In this document: piece after piece, positions 16,113 to 24,415 of the stretch
Position numbering within the stretch: the first letter of the stretch is position 1
Layout of the letters: each line of letters begins with the position of its first letter
Origin: Caldithrix sp.
Lineage (GTDB): Bacteria; KSB1; UBA2214; DYKH01
Reading direction: 5' to 3'
DNA: 27,914 bases
Assembly (NCBI GenBank): GCA_020722685.1
Contig: DYKH01000054.1
Span: forward strand, 6,684-34,597
The notes under the pieces: model-generated
The model's input: only the letters and a program-made list of their open reading frames with translations
What the model was told of the DNA's origin: nothing
Databases searched by the model: none
Made by a program: the position numbers and the translations under genes

Positions 16113-17111
16113 TTACTTCTCGTCTGCCGTTCCGACAGGCGAGCAGAACAGCGACAGTCCCGGCGTTTCGCAACGCATCTTGTAGACGGCGTTGGTTTCG
16201 ACTTCGGTGAGATAAAGCGTGCGCATGTCCGCCCCGCCGAATTCCACATTAGTTGGCTTTTTGCCAGGAGCTGCGATCTTTCGACTAACCGAGCCACCTG
16301 GCGCCAACACGAACACAGCTGCGCCGCCAAAATGAGCGACATAGAGCTGACCGGATTGATCAAAAGCAATGCCGTCGGGATCGCCGCCTGGCAATTGGGC
16401 AAACACTTCCGGCTTGCCCAATTGGCCATCATCTTGAACCGGGAATTTCAATACCCGCTCAAAGGCCGATTCGCAGACGTAAAGGTGCTTGCCATCAGGG
16501 GAAAAGGCGATGCCATTGGGAAAGGCTACACCCACGGCGGCGGGTGTCACTTTGTGATCGGCGCGAGAAATGCAATAAACTGTGCCGTCCGGATTTTCCC
16601 GGCGATAATTGTTGGGATCAGTGAAATAAAGATTGCCCTGCGGATCGAACGCCAAATCATTGGGACGGTTGAATCGTCTCCCTTTATAGCCGGAAGCAAC
16701 GATCTGTGTTGCGCCGGATGGATCGATGCGCAAAATGGCGCCACGACCAAAATCACAGGCGAACAGGCTACCATCCTGAGAAAAGGTCAGACCATTGGTC
16801 TTGTCAAAGGGGTGGGAAGCAGCAGCCGCACGCAGAAAGACAGAATGGCTATCCCCCATGATTTTGCTGATCCAGCCGCCATAGCAGTTAGAAACATACA
16901 GACTTTCCTTGCCGTCCCAAGCCGGGCCTTCGGGAAAGTTGAGGCCGTCGGCGACTTTTTCCCAAACCGGGTTATCGCCTGCACTGTCAGATTGAGCTTC
17001 GACCAAGCGGAAAAAGCAGAGGAGTCCTGCAGAAAAAATCAGAATCCCCATGAACACTCTGCCGGACTTGAAATCATCGAACAGAAATCGGGGTCTTGTG
17101 TGGTAAACCAT
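16113..17111 (-). CDS. Exported SMP-30/gluconolactonase-like beta-propeller protein
   Basis: A 332-residue protein with an N-terminal hydrophobic segment (about 21-36) and then a six-bladed propeller. The four metal-site residues of SMP-30 lactonases can be found: Glu in FPEGPAWD, Asn in NRPNDLAFD, Asn in FPNGIAFSPDG and Asp in GDPDGIAFD. The family hydrolyses sugar lactones or related esters with a divalent metal ion. The signal puts it in the periplasm or anchors it to the membrane. The ATG at 17111 has GGGAG nine bases upstream; an internal ATG at 17051 would give a shorter, more typical signal peptide. The substrate is unknown. Confidence 0.82.
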   Translation of the reverse strand: MVYHTRPRFLFDDFKSGRVFMGILIFSAGLLCFFRLVEAQSDSAGDNPVWEKVADGLNFPEGPAWDGKESLYVSNCYGGWISKIMGDSHSVFLRAAAASHPFDKTNGLTFSQDGSLFACDFGRGAILRIDPSGATQIVASGYKGRRFNRPNDLAFDPQGNLYFTDPNNYRRENPDGTVYCISRADHKVTPAAVGVAFPNGIAFSPDGKHLYVCESAFERVLKFPVQDDGQLGKPEVFAQLPGGDPDGIAFDQSGQLYVAHFGGAAVFVLAPGGSVSRKIAAPGKKPTNVEFGGADMRTLYLTEVETNAVYKMRCETPGLSLFCSPVGTADEK

Positions 17112-17319
17112 GAAGGTAAGCTCCCTACTAAAGAGTACGGCTTATGTGTTTGATGAGGAGTGATGAGTGGTAGGTCTGAGCGCAAAGACAAAAGCTGCCT
17201 GCCAGTGAATTGCAGAGGTCAGTTTGTAGTACGGCGGCTGCGTCATCGCGCTCCCATACTTTTGCGGCTATGAAAGAAAAGCACCAACGCGCGGTTTGAT
17301 GTTGGCGACAAGGCCACGA

Positions 17320-17739
17320 TCACAATATCTCTACCATCGGCATTTCCGGCGAGCGGGGATTTGGGATGAGTTTTCTTATCCTTGGCTCAACTAAAAAATC
17401 AAGCTCTTCGAGGACGATTTGTCCGATCAAGGGGTCCGTCCCCTCTTCTTCGGCCAAGACATCAAAACTGCCTACGCGGCCCAGTAATTCAACAAGCAGT
17501 CCCGCATAAACCGATTTGGGCCGCAGGTGGTTGTCAGCATATTTATCCGTCGCTTCGCGTATCTTTAGAAGACCAAGCCTACCGACAAGGTTCTCCGGCA
17601 AAACCAACATCGTGGCGCCAGTACCGACGACCGCTTCCACCTCTAAGGATTTGGCAGCATCAAACATGCTCGTCAGCCGAAGCTTTTCGACTACTTTGCT
17701 TATGTGGAAATTCTCCGCTGAAATTTCAACCCCATTCAT
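17320..17739 (-). CDS. Clan AA retropepsin-like aspartic protease, catalytic Asp replaced
   Basis: A 139-residue protein with the layout of small bacterial retropepsin-like proteases: a flap-and-core region, VLPENLVGRLG, then a C-terminal PLIGQIVLEELDFLVEP and KLIPNP ending. The catalytic motif should read DTGA, but here it is VGTGATM: residue 39 is Gly (codon GGT at 17623-17625), one transition from GAT. A retropepsin dimer needs that Asp from each subunit, so the protein is predicted to be inactive. The start codon sits in the loop of an 8-bp hairpin (17729-17748) and has no good ribosome site. Either a decaying gene or a non-catalytic binding protein is possible. Confidence 0.7.
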   Translation of the reverse strand: MNGVEISAENFHISKVVEKLRLTSMFDAAKSLEVEAVVGTGATMLVLPENLVGRLGLLKIREATDKYADNHLRPKSVYAGLLVELLGRVGSFDVLAEEEGTDPLIGQIVLEELDFLVEPRIRKLIPNPRSPEMPMVEIL

Positions 17740-17801
17740 AAATGGGGTGCCGTCCTATGGCAGCAAGCCTAATTTGCATAGGATCTCAGGCCAAGGTGGC
17801 C
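17729..17801. repeat. Run of three hairpins at the start of the protease gene
   Basis: ACCCCATT/AATGGGGT (17729-17736 and 17741-17748), TCCTATG/CATAGGA (17753-17759 and 17777-17783) and GGCC/GGCC (17789-17792 and 17798-17801) follow one another within 73 bases. The first has only a four-base loop that contains the ATG. The series may be part of a larger intergenic element running to about 17850. Confidence 0.6.
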
Positions 17802-17908
17802 AGCCTCATAAGTATAGGAATCCGCATGGACAATCGCAAGCAATTTCTCCGAACCTCATCAGTCCCTCTCTTGCAAGTGGGCGAAAGGCAATCTCGTTCC
17901 CAATCTAA

Positions 17909-18051
17909 CAGACTGTGTGAGAACGGCAAAAGCTGTCACCCTTCGTCTGCCTTTGGCGATCTCGGGGTCTGTTAATTCACCAACTTTTGAGATTCCACAT
18001 TCCGCTTCGTTCCATTCGGAATGACCCATTTTGTTCATTTCACACAGTCTG
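17909..18051. mobile_element. Possible MITE, 143 bases, with 12-bp terminal inverted repeats
   Basis: CAGACTGTGTGA (17909-17920) and TCACACAGTCTG (18040-18051) are perfect reverse complements bounding 143 bases without a gene. Inside is a second partial palindrome (ATTCCGCTTCG and CATTCGGAATG, about 17998-18023). No clear target-site duplication is visible (left flank CCAATCTAA, right flank AGATCGAGA). The size and ends fit a non-autonomous element mobilised by a transposase that is not in this window. Confidence 0.5.
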
Positions 18052-18102
18052 AGATCGAGAAAGAGATTGCCACCGCTCATTGGTGGGGTCTCACAAGCGG
18101 TA

Positions 18103-18288
18103 CTATTCCATCGGTATGCGCCCCGCGTTCTTCTCCAGCCACTGCTCGAACGTTTGCAGCGACGGATTCAGCGACTGGACGACGGCAAGGTTGCGCGCTG
18201 CACAATAGTCTTTCTCAAAATCGCGCTTGACCTGGAACATATTGCCCATGTCCTCGGCACTGGGAAAGCCAAAACTGCGGTATATATC
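18103..18288 (-). pseudogene. C-terminal remnant of an NmrA-like NAD(P)-binding protein
   Basis: On the minus strand a 61-residue frame ends at TAG 18103-18105 and reads IYRSFGFPSAEDMGNMFQVK, continuing through a short RDFEKDYCAARNL stretch to LNPSLQTFEQWLEKNAGRIP. This is the characteristic C-terminus of NmrA-type atypical short-chain dehydrogenases. There is no start codon or Rossmann part: the N-terminal three quarters are missing and the frame runs straight into the end of the GNAT gene (18290) in another frame. It is a leftover of a deleted gene, joined to its present neighbour by recombination. The family call is from memory of the C-terminal signature. Confidence 0.65.
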
Positions 18289-18289
18289 A

Positions 18290-18817
18290 TCAGAAGGTTG
18301 GTCCCTGCAAATAAACCGGTTGGCGGGGCCACCTGTTTTCCCCCAGCTCGCAAACCATGGCCGCGACCGGCTGCCAATTCACCTTTCCGTCTTGGGTCTT
18401 GATCTCCTGCAAAAGATTGCTGATCAGAACATAACCGCTGGACGAATAAACCTTGGGATCTCCAAATAAAATGGCGAAGGCGTAGCCATGCGCCCGCAGC
18501 CAATGGTGACACTCTGCCAAAAGACGGCGGACTAATCCCTGTCCGCGAAATTCGGGATGGACACAAACCTCGGCAATTCCGCCGATGGGAATCTCCTTCC
18601 CGGAACTCGCCACCGTCTTTTCGTGCATGGCAGCGTGGGCGATGAGGCAATGCCCGTCATCGTAGATAAGCCAACGATGCGCCGGGCATTCCCTGAAATA
18701 CCTGCGATCCCGGAAGACTTCGTCTCCCGGCTTAATGAAGCAAAGAGAAAGCAGCTCACGGAGTCGAAGGTCCAGCTCGGCATCCACGTCGGAGTCTTTA
18801 ATGTATTTCACTTCCAA
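18290..18817 (-). CDS. GNAT-family N-acetyltransferase
   Basis: A 175-residue protein with the GNAT acetyl-CoA fold. Motif A reads VCVHPEFRGQGLVRRLL (R-x-x-G-x-G/A type pyrophosphate loop), followed by the AHGYAFAILFGDPKVYSSSGY segment and a W-P-x-x-P-V-Y-L-x-G-P-x-F ending as in intact relatives. It acetylates an unknown primary amine in the cytosol. The start is TTG at 18817, with GAGGG eight bases upstream; an in-frame TAG lies five codons before it and no ATG is available. The gene ends just before the NmrA remnant and stands alone. Confidence 0.85.
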   Translation of the reverse strand: MEVKYIKDSDVDAELDLRLRELLSLCFIKPGDEVFRDRRYFRECPAHRWLIYDDGHCLIAHAAMHEKTVASSGKEIPIGGIAEVCVHPEFRGQGLVRRLLAECHHWLRAHGYAFAILFGDPKVYSSSGYVLISNLLQEIKTQDGKVNWQPVAAMVCELGENRWPRQPVYLQGPTF

Positions 18818-18940
18818 TTGAATGGCCCTCTATGAAGGCGGAACAGAATCATGCCACAACCTACCGCGTTCTTGGCTCGCGTACATAGAATTACTTAGTA
18901 CATCCTTTACCTTTGAAATCAGACTAACCATGTTCGCGGC

Positions 18941-19651
18941 TCATCTCAAAAAATACACCAATCCGCAACCTAAACCGTAATCTCTCGAATTAAAGTATGA
19001 AACGGCGTCAAGTTTCAGGCCGAAAGATTTCCACAGAGGGAATTGCAGCGAGCAAAGATAGCCGTTATCATAGTCTTCCAATGAATAGAACGTTCCGATG
19101 GAGACGGATGTATCCTGCGAAGGAGAATACAGGCATCTGAAACAGATCGGTGAATAAAACCAATCCGCCAATACTTCGAACGCCACGAATAGTTTATTTA
19201 AATTGCCAAATCTAACTGCAATGGATGGCAAAACTATATGACCTTTTCCGCCTTTTGTGATAAGATTATTAAAGCCAAGAATGAATGCCGCCCTCTTGCT
19301 CTGAAAGAAAAGGGCGGGCAAAATGTACACAAAGTCATCCGGTGAAAAACCGCGTTCCTTGACTATTCCTGCTTTAACTCCGAACCCGGTTTTGCCAGGA
19401 ATTGGAGAAAAATCCAAAGAACTGATCGAGTACTCATATCGACCATCTAAAAACGCTACATTCCTACCTGTGGAAATGCTAATTGTTCTACGATAGGCTT
19501 TGGAAAGAGCCGTGGACGTGAGCTTTGGAGCTTGTGATAGGAGGAACTCAGGTGAAAGCGCCAGGACTATCAGAGAAATTTGAATCTCTATTTTCATCAT
19601 CAATGGCTTTGCAACGGCTACCCCATTGTTGGGCACCAACGATCCGTTCAT
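18941..19651 (-). CDS. Putative outer-membrane beta-barrel protein, unknown family
   Basis: A 236-residue protein with a hydrophobic signal (MKIEIQISLIVLALSPEFLL) and a body of alternating short strands and aromatic residues (GRYEYSISSL, FGVKAGIVKERG, AFILGFNNL, SVSIGTFYSLEDY) ending GLGCGLVYFLR. It looks like a small barrel or secreted beta protein. The start is uncertain: ATG 19651 overlaps the RNase H stop as ATGA, while ATG 19600/19597 would place the signal at the very N-terminus; neither has a strong ribosome site. The gene is visibly richer in A+T than its neighbours, which could point to transfer or relaxed selection. No family is recognised. Confidence 0.6.
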   Translation of the reverse strand: MNGSLVPNNGVAVAKPLMMKIEIQISLIVLALSPEFLLSQAPKLTSTALSKAYRRTISISTGRNVAFLDGRYEYSISSLDFSPIPGKTGFGVKAGIVKERGFSPDDFVYILPALFFQSKRAAFILGFNNLITKGGKGHIVLPSIAVRFGNLNKLFVAFEVLADWFYSPICFRCLYSPSQDTSVSIGTFYSLEDYDNGYLCSLQFPLWKSFGLKLDAVSYFNSRDYGLGCGLVYFLR

Positions 19652-20547
19652 TTGCCCCCATGCGCCGCCTCATTGGCGAGCTGCTTGGCCCGCGCCATTT
19701 CCCTTGGCATTTCGTTTTGATCGATGACGTGCCACTTGACTTGGTAGGTTTTCAGCAACCGGCCCAATTCTTCCCAAAGATCGCGATGGCTCACCGGTTG
19801 CCTTTCTTTGGTCTGCCAACCGCGACCGGCCCAATGATCCAGCCAAACCGTAGCGCCGTCCTTGAGATAATCCGAGGTTGTATACAAGTGGATGGGCATC
19901 GGTTTTTTAACTGCCTTCAGTCCTTCCACCGCGGCTTGAATGTGGAGCCGGTTACCAGAGGTATTGACCGCACTACCGCTCAGTGTCTTGACATTTTCGC
20001 GAAAGCGCATAACCACGCCCCAGCCTCCTTTGTTGACATTCCCCAAATAGGAAGCGGCGGTAAAGATGTGGATGGCATTTTCATCTTCAAGAGGCAAGGG
20101 AACCTTGGGAATGGCTGAGGCGGCAAGATAATCGGCGCGCTCGTTCCATTGGTCGCCGGCGTGCCCCCGGAGCCATCGCCATTCCACTTGGTGGCGTTTC
20201 AGTTCGGCGGCCAACGTTTGCCAAAGGTCCTTGTTCTTGACCTCGTTCTTCTTTCTGGATTGCCAGCCGTGCTTTTCCCAGCTCGGCACCCAAACCGTCA
20301 TCCCCTCCTGGAGGTAACTCGAATCCGTGTAGATGGTCGTTCGATGCGGCTCCTTCAGTGCCTGCAAGGCCTTGATCGCCGCGAACAGCTCCATGCGATT
20401 ATTAGTCGCTTCCGGCTCGCTGCCGCTCAACTCTTTGGGCGTTTGGCCCGGATAGATGAGAATGGCTGCCCAGCCGCCGGGTCCGGGATTGGGGTTGCAG
20501 GCGCCATCAGTATAGATAGTGACTTCCGGTAGTTTTGTGGTGCTCAT
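19648..20547 (-). CDS. rnhA: Tandem ribonuclease HI with a degenerate second domain
   Basis: A 299-residue protein with two RNase H folds. The first (about 8-145) has all catalytic residues: Asp14 (YTDGAC), Glu53 (RMELFAA), Asp75 (YTDSSYL), His129 and Asp139 (GHAGDQWNERAD), so it should cleave the RNA strand of RNA:DNA hybrids. The second (about 158-292) aligns along its whole length, including the VWxxxWxxxGWQ and DLWEEL elements, but its catalytic positions are Ala164, His202, Thr224 and Lys288. It is therefore probably non-catalytic and perhaps binds hybrid or protein. The ATG at 20547 has AAGG nine bases upstream. Its stop overlaps the start of the barrel gene by four bases. Confidence 0.88.
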   Translation of the reverse strand: MSTTKLPEVTIYTDGACNPNPGPGGWAAILIYPGQTPKELSGSEPEATNNRMELFAAIKALQALKEPHRTTIYTDSSYLQEGMTVWVPSWEKHGWQSRKKNEVKNKDLWQTLAAELKRHQVEWRWLRGHAGDQWNERADYLAASAIPKVPLPLEDENAIHIFTAASYLGNVNKGGWGVVMRFRENVKTLSGSAVNTSGNRLHIQAAVEGLKAVKKPMPIHLYTTSDYLKDGATVWLDHWAGRGWQTKERQPVSHRDLWEELGRLLKTYQVKWHVIDQNEMPREMARAKQLANEAAHGGK

Positions 20548-20675
20548 CGCTTGTTACCTTTGCGTGCAACAGAACCGAAAAACACGATCAACTCGATCTT
20601 GTTCGCGGGGAATGTAAGCGATTTTATCGGATTTTGCAATGGATAGGATTATAGGAATGTCCCCCAAAAGAACTG

Positions 20676-20851
20676 CTCATCGCCGAAAGGCAATCAATCT
20701 GTGGACAAGGTAAGATGCCTGCCGCATGACAGTTCGTGTTTGGCAGTGAAGATAAGGCAAGAGAGGTCATTCCAAGAGAACTTGCTGAAAACTCCTCATC
20801 GTCGAAAGGCAAACAACTTGATTAACCATGAAGGATGCCTGCGACGTGACA
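20676..20851. repeat. Diverged direct repeat pair
   Basis: Segments 20676-20731 and 20794-20851 share most of their length, including CTCATCG, CGAAAGGCAA and GATGCCTGC, and both are preceded by a CCAA-A/G-AGAACT word. The offset is 118 bases. They lie in the 339-base gap between the RNase H gene and the unknown gene at 20887 and contain no recognised gene. They may be two copies of an intergenic unit or remains of a duplicated gene end. Confidence 0.55.
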
Positions 20852-20886
20852 CGACTCGCGGGCGGCAAGGCATTCAAAAATCCTTG

Positions 20887-21435
20887 TCAGGTAGCGTTGA
20901 TGTCGCTCTCCTCACCATTCAGCACCTCGGCAAGATCATCGATGAGGCGCTGCAGAACCTCATAGGAGAGATGGCTGGCAACTTTCTCTCTGGCCTTTGC
21001 GCCTTTTCCCTTCCGATAGCGATTGAAGACAAGGCGGTCACCGTAAAGGAGAATCTCATAATAGAAAACCTCACTCGTCTGCCGATGGGGCGGAGAGCTG
21101 CGCATTTGCGCAACAGCATTCTTCTCGTCAATCTCGGTGAGAGAAAAGTCCTCCAAGAGATAGGTGACTTTCTTCGTGATCACCGTAGATTGGCGTCGCA
21201 ACCACTGCGCGTCTTGCTTCTCCAAAGATGGGGACTTCCTGCTGACCGTAAGCTGATTGATAAGAAGGCTGAATTTGTCACGATCCAGGACTTCTATCAT
21301 TGCTTGCAGTTGATTTGACGCTGATGACACAAGTTGTATATTTGGACTCACGCTTTGCTTTGCTGATATGTCCCTGTCACTTTCCGGCCACGGCATCTTT
21401 CGTGCCTCGGCAATAACATTTGTACCCAAACTCAT
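20887..21435 (-). CDS. Unknown protein downstream of spoVR
   Basis: A 182-residue soluble protein. The first 60 residues are polar and probably flexible. The rest has mixed alpha/beta character with a basic patch (NRYRKGKGAKAREKV). There is no signal peptide, membrane segment or known motif, and I do not recognise the family. The ATG at 21435 is preceded by AGGAGGT six bases upstream, one of the strongest ribosome sites in the window, so it is a real gene. It starts 112 bases after the end of spoVR on the same strand and may be the last gene of the prkA-yeaH-spoVR transcript. Confidence 0.65.
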   Translation of the reverse strand: MSLGTNVIAEARKMPWPESDRDISAKQSVSPNIQLVSSASNQLQAMIEVLDRDKFSLLINQLTVSRKSPSLEKQDAQWLRRQSTVITKKVTYLLEDFSLTEIDEKNAVAQMRSSPPHRQTSEVFYYEILLYGDRLVFNRYRKGKGAKAREKVASHLSYEVLQRLIDDLAEVLNGEESDINAT

Positions 21436-21547
21436 TACGGTACCTCCTAACATTGAAACAAGCTCTAAAAGAGCAAATCGGTTAAATCGACCGTCATTCA
21501 CACCTCAAGTCGATAGCGGTTCTCTCGCCTCAAACTTTTCCTCTTGG

Positions 21548-23032
21548 TCATTTGATTTCCGTTTCTGAGAACTCGTTGCCGTCATAGCTCAGAAGCATTC
21601 TTGACTCGTCGAAAATTGTCTCCAGATGCACCGGACGCTTCCAGATGCGTTGCAAATTCACTAAGGTGTCGTGAGCTTCGGTCAGTTGCAGCTCTATTCC
21701 TTCGTGCCGGTGCATCAAATATAGCTCGCCGCGGTTCAGATAGTTGCCGTCCTCCACATAAATGAACGGCTGGCCGAGATTTGTCAAAGATGCCAAAATA
21801 CGCTCTTTGATTTTCTTGAATTCTCTGGACTCGATCTCGTAGTAATCCGTATCCTCGTTGTAGGCGATGGTAAACAGCTTGTGCTCCCGGCAGAATTCAG
21901 GGGTCAGGAACGCATCGATGAACATCACGTCGTTATAAAGATGCCGCACCTGAAAGATCTTTTCCCGTCCCAGACCAAGGTGCGTATCCCAATTCGCTTT
22001 GAGCTTGTAATCGTCGCACTCGTCATACTCCTTGCCGAACCTGCCCTTGTTCCAGCGATCCTCGATATCGCGAAACAACTCCACTCCCAGCTTGTACGGG
22101 TTAAGGCTGCCGATGCTGGTAGAGAGGGTGCCGGAATGGTGATCGGCATAGTCGATGATCTCCGAATCGGTGAGACATTTTTCCGTCATAATCTTGGAAT
22201 GCCAAAATGTCGCCCAGCCTTCGTTCATGATTTTTGTCTGCGCCTGCGGGACGAAATAATAGGCCTCTTCCCGAATGATGGCCAGGATGTCCCGCTGCCA
22301 ACGCTCCAGCGGCGCATGTTCGATTAGAAACTGCAGCACGTCGCGTTCGGGCGTTTGCGGAAACTTTGTTTTCCTTTCTTCCGCTTCCCGTTCGGCCTGT
22401 CTCTTCTGTTCCGCCAAAACCTCCGGAGGATTGATGTAGGAGTCGAGATAGGATTTGCTTTTGAACCTGCCTTCCGCTTGAGCCGGCGGTTCCTCATCGC
22501 CATCGTTACGCTCCAACTCTTTGCGCAAGATGAACGAGGCGTGCGGATCGATGAGATTGTCCAGCGACAGAGCGATGTCCACGAACGCTTCAACGGTATT
22601 CTCCCCGTGACGCTCGCAATGTCGCCTCACTCTGGTAGCGTGATTGGCCATCTCGTCCATCATCTTGCGATTCGTCTTGGAGAACCACAGATTGTTCTTA
22701 AAGAAATCACTATGGGCGTACACATGAGCGATGACCAGCTTTTGGTCCACCAGGGTATTGCAGTTGAGAAGATAGGCATAACACGGGTCATTATTGATGA
22801 CCATTTCATAGATTTTGGACAGGCCATAGGCGTAGCTCTTGGACAACTCCTCATATTCCATGCCAAAGCGCCAGTGCGGGTACCGGGTTGGAAAGCCGGC
22901 GTACGAGGCAACTTCGTTGATCTCGTCATAGTCGAGGTTTTCAAAGATGGTCGGGAAAAAATCCAAGCCGTACTCCTCAGCATAATGCCGGATTTCCTCC
23001 TGAATTTCTCTCAAGTCCAATTGATTGATCAT
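21548..23032 (-). CDS. spoVR: SpoVR family protein (YcgB-like)
   Basis: A 494-residue SpoVR protein with the family's hallmark segments in order: [71 protein letters not shown], then [10 protein letters not shown], a DDYKL region and a C-terminal HTLVN-like part. In Bacillus SpoVR is needed for spore cortex; in enterics YcgB accompanies YeaG and YeaH in starvation physiology. The biochemical role is not settled. The ATG at 23032 has no clear ribosome site (AT-rich upstream). It follows yeaH by about 230 bases. Confidence 0.93.
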   Translation of the reverse strand: MINQLDLREIQEEIRHYAEEYGLDFFPTIFENLDYDEINEVASYAGFPTRYPHWRFGMEYEELSKSYAYGLSKIYEMVINNDPCYAYLLNCNTLVDQKLVIAHVYAHSDFFKNNLWFSKTNRKMMDEMANHATRVRRHCERHGENTVEAFVDIALSLDNLIDPHASFILRKELERNDGDEEPPAQAEGRFKSKSYLDSYINPPEVLAEQKRQAEREAEERKTKFPQTPERDVLQFLIEHAPLERWQRDILAIIREEAYYFVPQAQTKIMNEGWATFWHSKIMTEKCLTDSEIIDYADHHSGTLSTSIGSLNPYKLGVELFRDIEDRWNKGRFGKEYDECDDYKLKANWDTHLGLGREKIFQVRHLYNDVMFIDAFLTPEFCREHKLFTIAYNEDTDYYEIESREFKKIKERILASLTNLGQPFIYVEDGNYLNRGELYLMHRHEGIELQLTEAHDTLVNLQRIWKRPVHLETIFDESRMLLSYDGNEFSETEIK

Positions 23033-23263
23033 AATTTTTTATCCAAACTCGTGGCCGCTGATTTCGATTGTCCTTCAGCAAGATCAGAGTTATCTCACCC
23101 GATCAAATAATCGCGTAGCGCGGCGATTGTGCCCAGCCAATTCGATCGGCCGCGCAATGGACGCCAACTAAGAATTAGCCTTCATCCGCGCAAGTTGGCG
23201 GTTGAGAAAATCTTTGCAGGATCGATGGTTTCTCCAGAGTAATACACTATATGAATTCTCACG

Positions 23264-24367
23264 TCATTTGCCCTTACCCAAAAAAGCCTTGATGGAATCA
23301 AAAATGGCATCCTTATCCGGTATCAGAGAGAGAATGACTTTGTCTTCGCCGACAAAATAATCCTCCAGCTCTTCAATGAACTGGCCGCTGCCGTACGGGC
23401 TTTCGACCTGGCCATAGCAAAACAAATTCGATTTGGGAATCAGGCTTTCTTCCATGATGGTAATGCACTCTTGGGTATTGCCTTCACCCCAATTGTCGCC
23501 ATCGGAAAAGTGAAATAGGTAAATATTCCAGTCCTCCGGCGGATACGAGGCGTCGATGATCTCATTGGCCAGTTTGTACGCCGTGGAGATGATGGTGCCG
23601 CCGCTCTCGCGCGTGTGGTAGAACGTCTCTTGATCTACCTCTCGCGCCACCGCGTCGTGGATAACGTAGCGGGTCTCGATATTTTTGTACTGGGATTGCA
23701 GCCAGGTGTCGATCCAAAAGGTCTCGATACGCACGATCTCCTTCTGTTCATCACCCATCGAACCAGAGACGTCCATCATATAAATGATCACTGCGCTGGC
23801 TTCCGGCTCCACTTTGGTTTTCCAGCTCCGGTACCTGCGATCCTCGCGATATGGGACGATTTTAGGATTATTAAAATCGTAGGATTGGCTGATCAGATGG
23901 CGTTTGAGGGCCTGCTTATAGGTGCGCTTAAAGTGCCGCAGCGATTCCGGCCCGGTGGTGGCGATGCCAGTGTACTTGTCCTTCTCATGGGTGATGTTCT
24001 TTTTCCCGCGCGGCTGAATATTTGGCAACTCCAATTCTTCAGCAAGAATCTGCGCCAACTCTTCTAATGAGACGTCCACTTCCAGCAAATGCTCCCCTGG
24101 AGCTGTCCCGGCGCCCCCGGGAATCTGCCCGCCGCCTGCCCCGATGGGGGTGCCGATCTCTCCTTCACCTTGCCCGACGCCGCCCATCTTTCGGGCGCTA
24201 AAGCGAAAATGCGGAATGCGAATCTGCGGCAGCGGGATGCTGACATAATCCTTGCCTTTTTTCCCAATCAGCTCACTATGAACAAGGTACTTGCGCAACT
24301 CCTTTTTGATCTGACCGCGAATGATCTGCCGAAAGCGGTTATGGTCTTTTTCAATTCGCTTGACCAT
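23264..24367 (-). CDS. yeaH: YeaH/DUF444 vWA-domain protein
   Basis: A 367-residue DUF444 protein. The N-terminus ([20 protein letters not shown]) and the glycine-rich linker near 60-90 are as in the family, and a C-terminal von Willebrand A domain has the metal-site motif DVSGSMG (Asp199). It is a partner of the PrkA/YeaG kinase in the stress module of enterics. An in-frame TTG two codons earlier is possible, but ATG 24367 is preferred because a stop lies just upstream and ATG is the stronger codon. It begins 48 bases after prkA ends, so the two share a transcript. Confidence 0.93.
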   Translation of the reverse strand: MVKRIEKDHNRFRQIIRGQIKKELRKYLVHSELIGKKGKDYVSIPLPQIRIPHFRFSARKMGGVGQGEGEIGTPIGAGGGQIPGGAGTAPGEHLLEVDVSLEELAQILAEELELPNIQPRGKKNITHEKDKYTGIATTGPESLRHFKRTYKQALKRHLISQSYDFNNPKIVPYREDRRYRSWKTKVEPEASAVIIYMMDVSGSMGDEQKEIVRIETFWIDTWLQSQYKNIETRYVIHDAVAREVDQETFYHTRESGGTIISTAYKLANEIIDASYPPEDWNIYLFHFSDGDNWGEGNTQECITIMEESLIPKSNLFCYGQVESPYGSGQFIEELEDYFVGEDKVILSLIPDKDAIFDSIKAFLGKGK

Positions 24368-24415
24368 TGGCAATTCTCAAGCTAATTCTCCTCGGGCCCA
24401 TCATCATTGATCCGC

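Noticed and set aside
16068..17153. Long plus-strand open frame opposite the gluconolactonase-like gene
   Set aside because: It is an antisense shadow; the minus strand has an intact propeller with metal-site residues and a ribosome site.
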